Assembly: GCA_937891135.1 (NCBI GenBank)
Contig: CALAFB010000108.1
Span: 1 to 5,393, forward strand
Length of the DNA stretch: 5,393 nucleotides
Reading direction: 5' to 3'
From: an uncultured Elusimicrobium sp.
GTDB taxonomy: Bacteria; Elusimicrobiota; Elusimicrobia; Elusimicrobiales; Elusimicrobiaceae
This document shows positions 3,562-5,393 of this stretch, one piece after another. The position numbers and the translations under genes are program-made. How positions within the stretch are numbered: the stretch's first letter is position 1; the number at the start of each line of letters is the position of its first letter. The notes under the pieces were generated by a model that made no database searches, was not told where the DNA came from, and saw only the letters and a list, made by a program, of their open reading frames with translations.

Positions 3562-4863
3562 ATGAAAAGATTACTTGTTTCTATACTTGCACTTTGCCCG
3601 GTATTTACGTTCGCCCAACCCGTTGTACATAGTGTAACAGCGGAAACCAACCGTATGAAACCGGAAACTTTACTCAAACGTTTTGAAATTAAAGCCGGGG
3701 ATATATTTAACGAAGAAGAATATCAAAAAGCACAAGCAAAATTACATAAACTACGTGTATTTAGAACCCTAGAATTTTTGGAAAAAAAACGTAAAGACGG
3801 CGTGGATATCCACATCAAAGCCGATGACCGCAGTTATGTATTCCCCATGGTATTTGCAATGAGCGGCAAAAAACGCTCGGCCGGGGTTTCGCTGGCAAGC
3901 GGGAATATTTTTAAACAGGGGGAAACGGCCTTCTTTTTTATGGGCGGTGGCCGGGACGGTTTTTCTACCCACGGCGGGCTGTCTGTGGGGGACCATTTCT
4001 TGTATGCGGGGTATTCCCACCTGAAATTTGAGCAAAGTTTTTACCAAAATGGGTGGATGAGTGCGCCGGGTATTTTTTCTGCGGCTGATGATAAAGGCAA
4101 TTACAATTCTTCTTTACTTGACGAAGTACACGGCCGACAGGATGACTTGACATTTACGTATGGTCGCAAACTTTCCAGCCATTGGAGTATGTCTGTTACC
4201 CCTCAATATGAATACTATTCTTACGCAGGCGGAATACTAGACGGCGGAAATCATTCCCATATTACCTTAGGCCTTCAATATGCTGATGACATTCGGCCCG
4301 GAATGAATATGGGGGCATTAGCCGGGGTGGGCCTTTCCGATAAAGAACAAGTACTTAAAGATTTACCGCGCGTACGCCAAGGGAAATTAGCCGGAATTTC
4401 TTACACAGCCGGCGGCAAATGGACGGGGAGTGATTATCATATTCAAAAAATTTCATTAAGTGGTACGTATTTATGGGAATTTAAATCCCGCAATATGTTG
4501 GCTTTATTTGCCAAAGCCCAACGCGCGATGGAAGCCCCGTTTAGCAATTTAATCCGCTCCGGCGATTTGCTATTTGGCATGGGCATTTATGACCGCGAAC
4601 AGCGCGGCAAAGGCGGTATATCGGGCGGGATTAGTTTTACGTATTTCCTGTTACGTAATAAAACCGGGCTCTTGGGACTGACCCCGTTTTACGAGCAGGC
4701 TTATATTACTTCCGGCGGAAACTCATACCAGCCGCACGCCGGCGTGGGGGCTACGTTAACATACCGCTTGTGGCGTTTCCCGCTGCCGTTTGGGATTAAT
4801 TACACCAAAAACATTAACGACGGAACCCATCACGTAGGTGTAAAAGTAGGCGGCCATTTTTAA
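3562..4863 (+). CDS. Omp85-type outer-membrane beta-barrel protein with one POTRA domain
   Basis: 433 residues. Residues 1-18 (MKRLLVSILALCPVFTFA) form a signal peptide, probable cleavage FTFA|Q. Residues ~20-89 have the POTRA pattern: a beta strand, a helix after 'KPETLLKRFEIKAGDIFNEE', 'YQKAQAKLHKLRVFRTLEFL', then a strand ending IHIKADD. From ~92 to 433 alternating, Gly/aromatic-rich strands fit a 16-strand barrel, opening with AGVSLASGNIFKQGET (like the 'NLFGRG' start of BamA/TamA barrels) and ending in a C-terminal Phe (VKVGGHF), the usual Bam recognition signal. The conserved (V/I)RG(F/Y) lid motif is not seen in standard form; GIYDREQRGKGG (~342-353) lies where it is expected. With one POTRA it is shorter than BamA (five) or TamA (three), so a specialised Omp85 paralogue for protein or lipid transfer is more likely. 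Its role is unknown. No SD precedes the ATG. A hairpin follows the stop. Confidence 0.78.
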   Translation: MKRLLVSILALCPVFTFAQPVVHSVTAETNRMKPETLLKRFEIKAGDIFNEEEYQKAQAKLHKLRVFRTLEFLEKKRKDGVDIHIKADDRSYVFPMVFAMSGKKRSAGVSLASGNIFKQGETAFFFMGGGRDGFSTHGGLSVGDHFLYAGYSHLKFEQSFYQNGWMSAPGIFSAADDKGNYNSSLLDEVHGRQDDLTFTYGRKLSSHWSMSVTPQYEYYSYAGGILDGGNHSHITLGLQYADDIRPGMNMGALAGVGLSDKEQVLKDLPRVRQGKLAGISYTAGGKWTGSDYHIQKISLSGTYLWEFKSRNMLALFAKAQRAMEAPFSNLIRSGDLLFGMGIYDREQRGKGGISGGISFTYFLLRNKTGLLGLTPFYEQAYITSGGNSYQPHAGVGATLTYRLWRFPLPFGINYTKNINDGTHHVGVKVGGHF

Positions 4864-4869
4864 GATATT

Positions 4870-4893
4870 TCCCCCAGGTTCAAGCCTGGGGGA
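4870..4893. terminator. GC-rich hairpin between convergent genes
   Basis: TCCCCCAGG (4870-4878) and CCTGGGGGA (4885-4893) form a 9-bp perfect stem with a 6-nt loop, 6 nt after the outer-membrane protein stop. Neither strand has a T-run after the stem, so it is not a standard intrinsic terminator. It may end or protect both convergent transcripts, or be a dispersed palindrome. Confidence 0.5.
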
Positions 4894-4921
4894 GAACTGC
4901 ATTTGTATTACCTTCGTATCC

Positions 4922-5393
4922 CTAATTCACTTTGCCTACTTGTCTAAGCGCATCACATAAAACCGTCATTTTTGCATTACTAGAAGAGGCACTACACCTT
5001 CCACTCCAAGTATCTTGATTGCTTTGACTTTTTGTTATGGTAAAAAAATTACTCATATCCGGAGAAAGTGAAAAAGAACAGCTGTTAGAACTAGCGCAAG
5101 ATACTATCCAACCATAACGTCCATCTTTATAGTAATAATTGAATATTCGTTCCACCTCTTCTTGAGAATAACTCACATCTAATACATCGTTCCACGAGCC
5201 ATCAGCACTAACAAATACTATGCTTTGATATCCATTTTCCAATACATAACGATCTATGGCTTTTTGATAAGTATCTATCATGGTTACCATTTGAGTGGCC
5301 CGCGCTTTTTCTACGGCTTTTTGGTACTGGGGCAAGGCGACTGCTGCCAATATGCCGATGATGAGTACAACAACCAAAAGTTCTATGAGAGAT
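4922..5393 (-). CDS. Type IV pilin, 5' end (leader and +1 residue) beyond the window
   Basis: 156 codons plus a TAG stop are visible. The frame at the edge reads S-L-I-E-L-L, so the window begins at position +2 of the mature pilin with Glu at +5. The helix LIELLVVVLIIGILAAVALPQYQKAVEKA is nearly the same as in the pilin at 2235-2951, and DNA identity is high only in short stretches, e.g. a 20-nt identical run within the VLIIGILA codons. The globular domain differs completely. It has four Cys (in SCASSNSC, GRC and VLCDALRQVG), which could form two disulfides. Mature length ~157 is normal. It is a paralogue of the first pilin, convergent with the outer-membrane protein gene; its own promoter lies outside. 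The last base, 5393, shows that the +1 codon ends in A, so +1 cannot be the usual Phe (or Met). Confidence 0.92.
   Translation of the reverse strand, partial: SLIELLVVVLIIGILAAVALPQYQKAVEKARATQMVTMIDTYQKAIDRYVLENGYQSIVFVSADGSWNDVLDVSYSQEEVERIFNYYYKDGRYGWIVSCASSNSCSFSLSPDMSNFFTITKSQSNQDTWSGRCSASSSNAKMTVLCDALRQVGKVN

Noticed and set aside
3586..3597. Lipoprotein signal (LALC) in the outer-membrane protein leader
   Set aside because: The residue before Cys12 is Leu rather than Gly/Ala/Ser, and a good signal peptidase I site (FTFA|Q) follows, so a barrel protein with ordinary export is preferred.
3769..4153. Antisense open frames inside the outer-membrane protein gene
   Set aside because: No start signals or domain character; they mirror the codon pattern of a well-supported gene on the other strand.

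Overview
The window looks like a chromosomal segment of a Gram-negative, didermic bacterium, most plausibly a host-associated member of the Elusimicrobiota. The main clue is a pair of type IV pilin genes with almost identical N-terminal helices (LIELLVVVLIIGILAAVALPQ), a pattern expanded in that phylum. An Omp85-type outer-membrane protein shows that there is an outer membrane. The phylum assignment is inference from protein style only.

Layout from left to right. (1) The 3' end of a Fic-family AMP-transferase gene (+) enters from the left edge. (2) On the minus strand lies a tRNA region: a 3'-half tRNA relic (about 572-606), a Rho-independent terminator (764-790), an intact tRNA-Val with anticodon CAC (801-872), and then three tandem units of about 103 bp (873-1182). 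Each unit begins, in transcript orientation, with the first ~22 nt of the same tRNA. An extended -10 promoter at about 1200-1229 would transcribe the repeats and the tRNA together. (3) A MarC-family membrane protein gene (minus) ends against that promoter. (4) Between marC-like and the next gene is a 324-bp gap holding an apparently highly structured RNA (about 2020-2203): three stem-loops, a long-range helix that crosses two others (pseudoknot topology), and a terminator. (5) A type IV pilin gene follows only ~30 nt after the terminator U-tract. Its leader peptide is interrupted in frame by palindromic repeat DNA. (6) A dCMP deaminase gene (minus) converges on the pilin gene and is divergent from (7) a single-POTRA Omp85-like outer-membrane protein gene (+), whose -10 box sits so close to the ATG that the mRNA is probably leaderless. 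(8) A GC hairpin separates it from a second, convergent type IV pilin gene (minus) that runs off the right edge before its leader peptide.

The genes do not form one operon: strands alternate and each appears to have its own signals. The protein genes are mostly ordinary (envelope, nucleotide metabolism, pilins). The unusual material is in the non-coding and repeat DNA: the tRNA-half repeats, the pseudoknotted leader-like RNA upstream of the pilin gene, and the palindromic element domesticated inside the prepilin leader.
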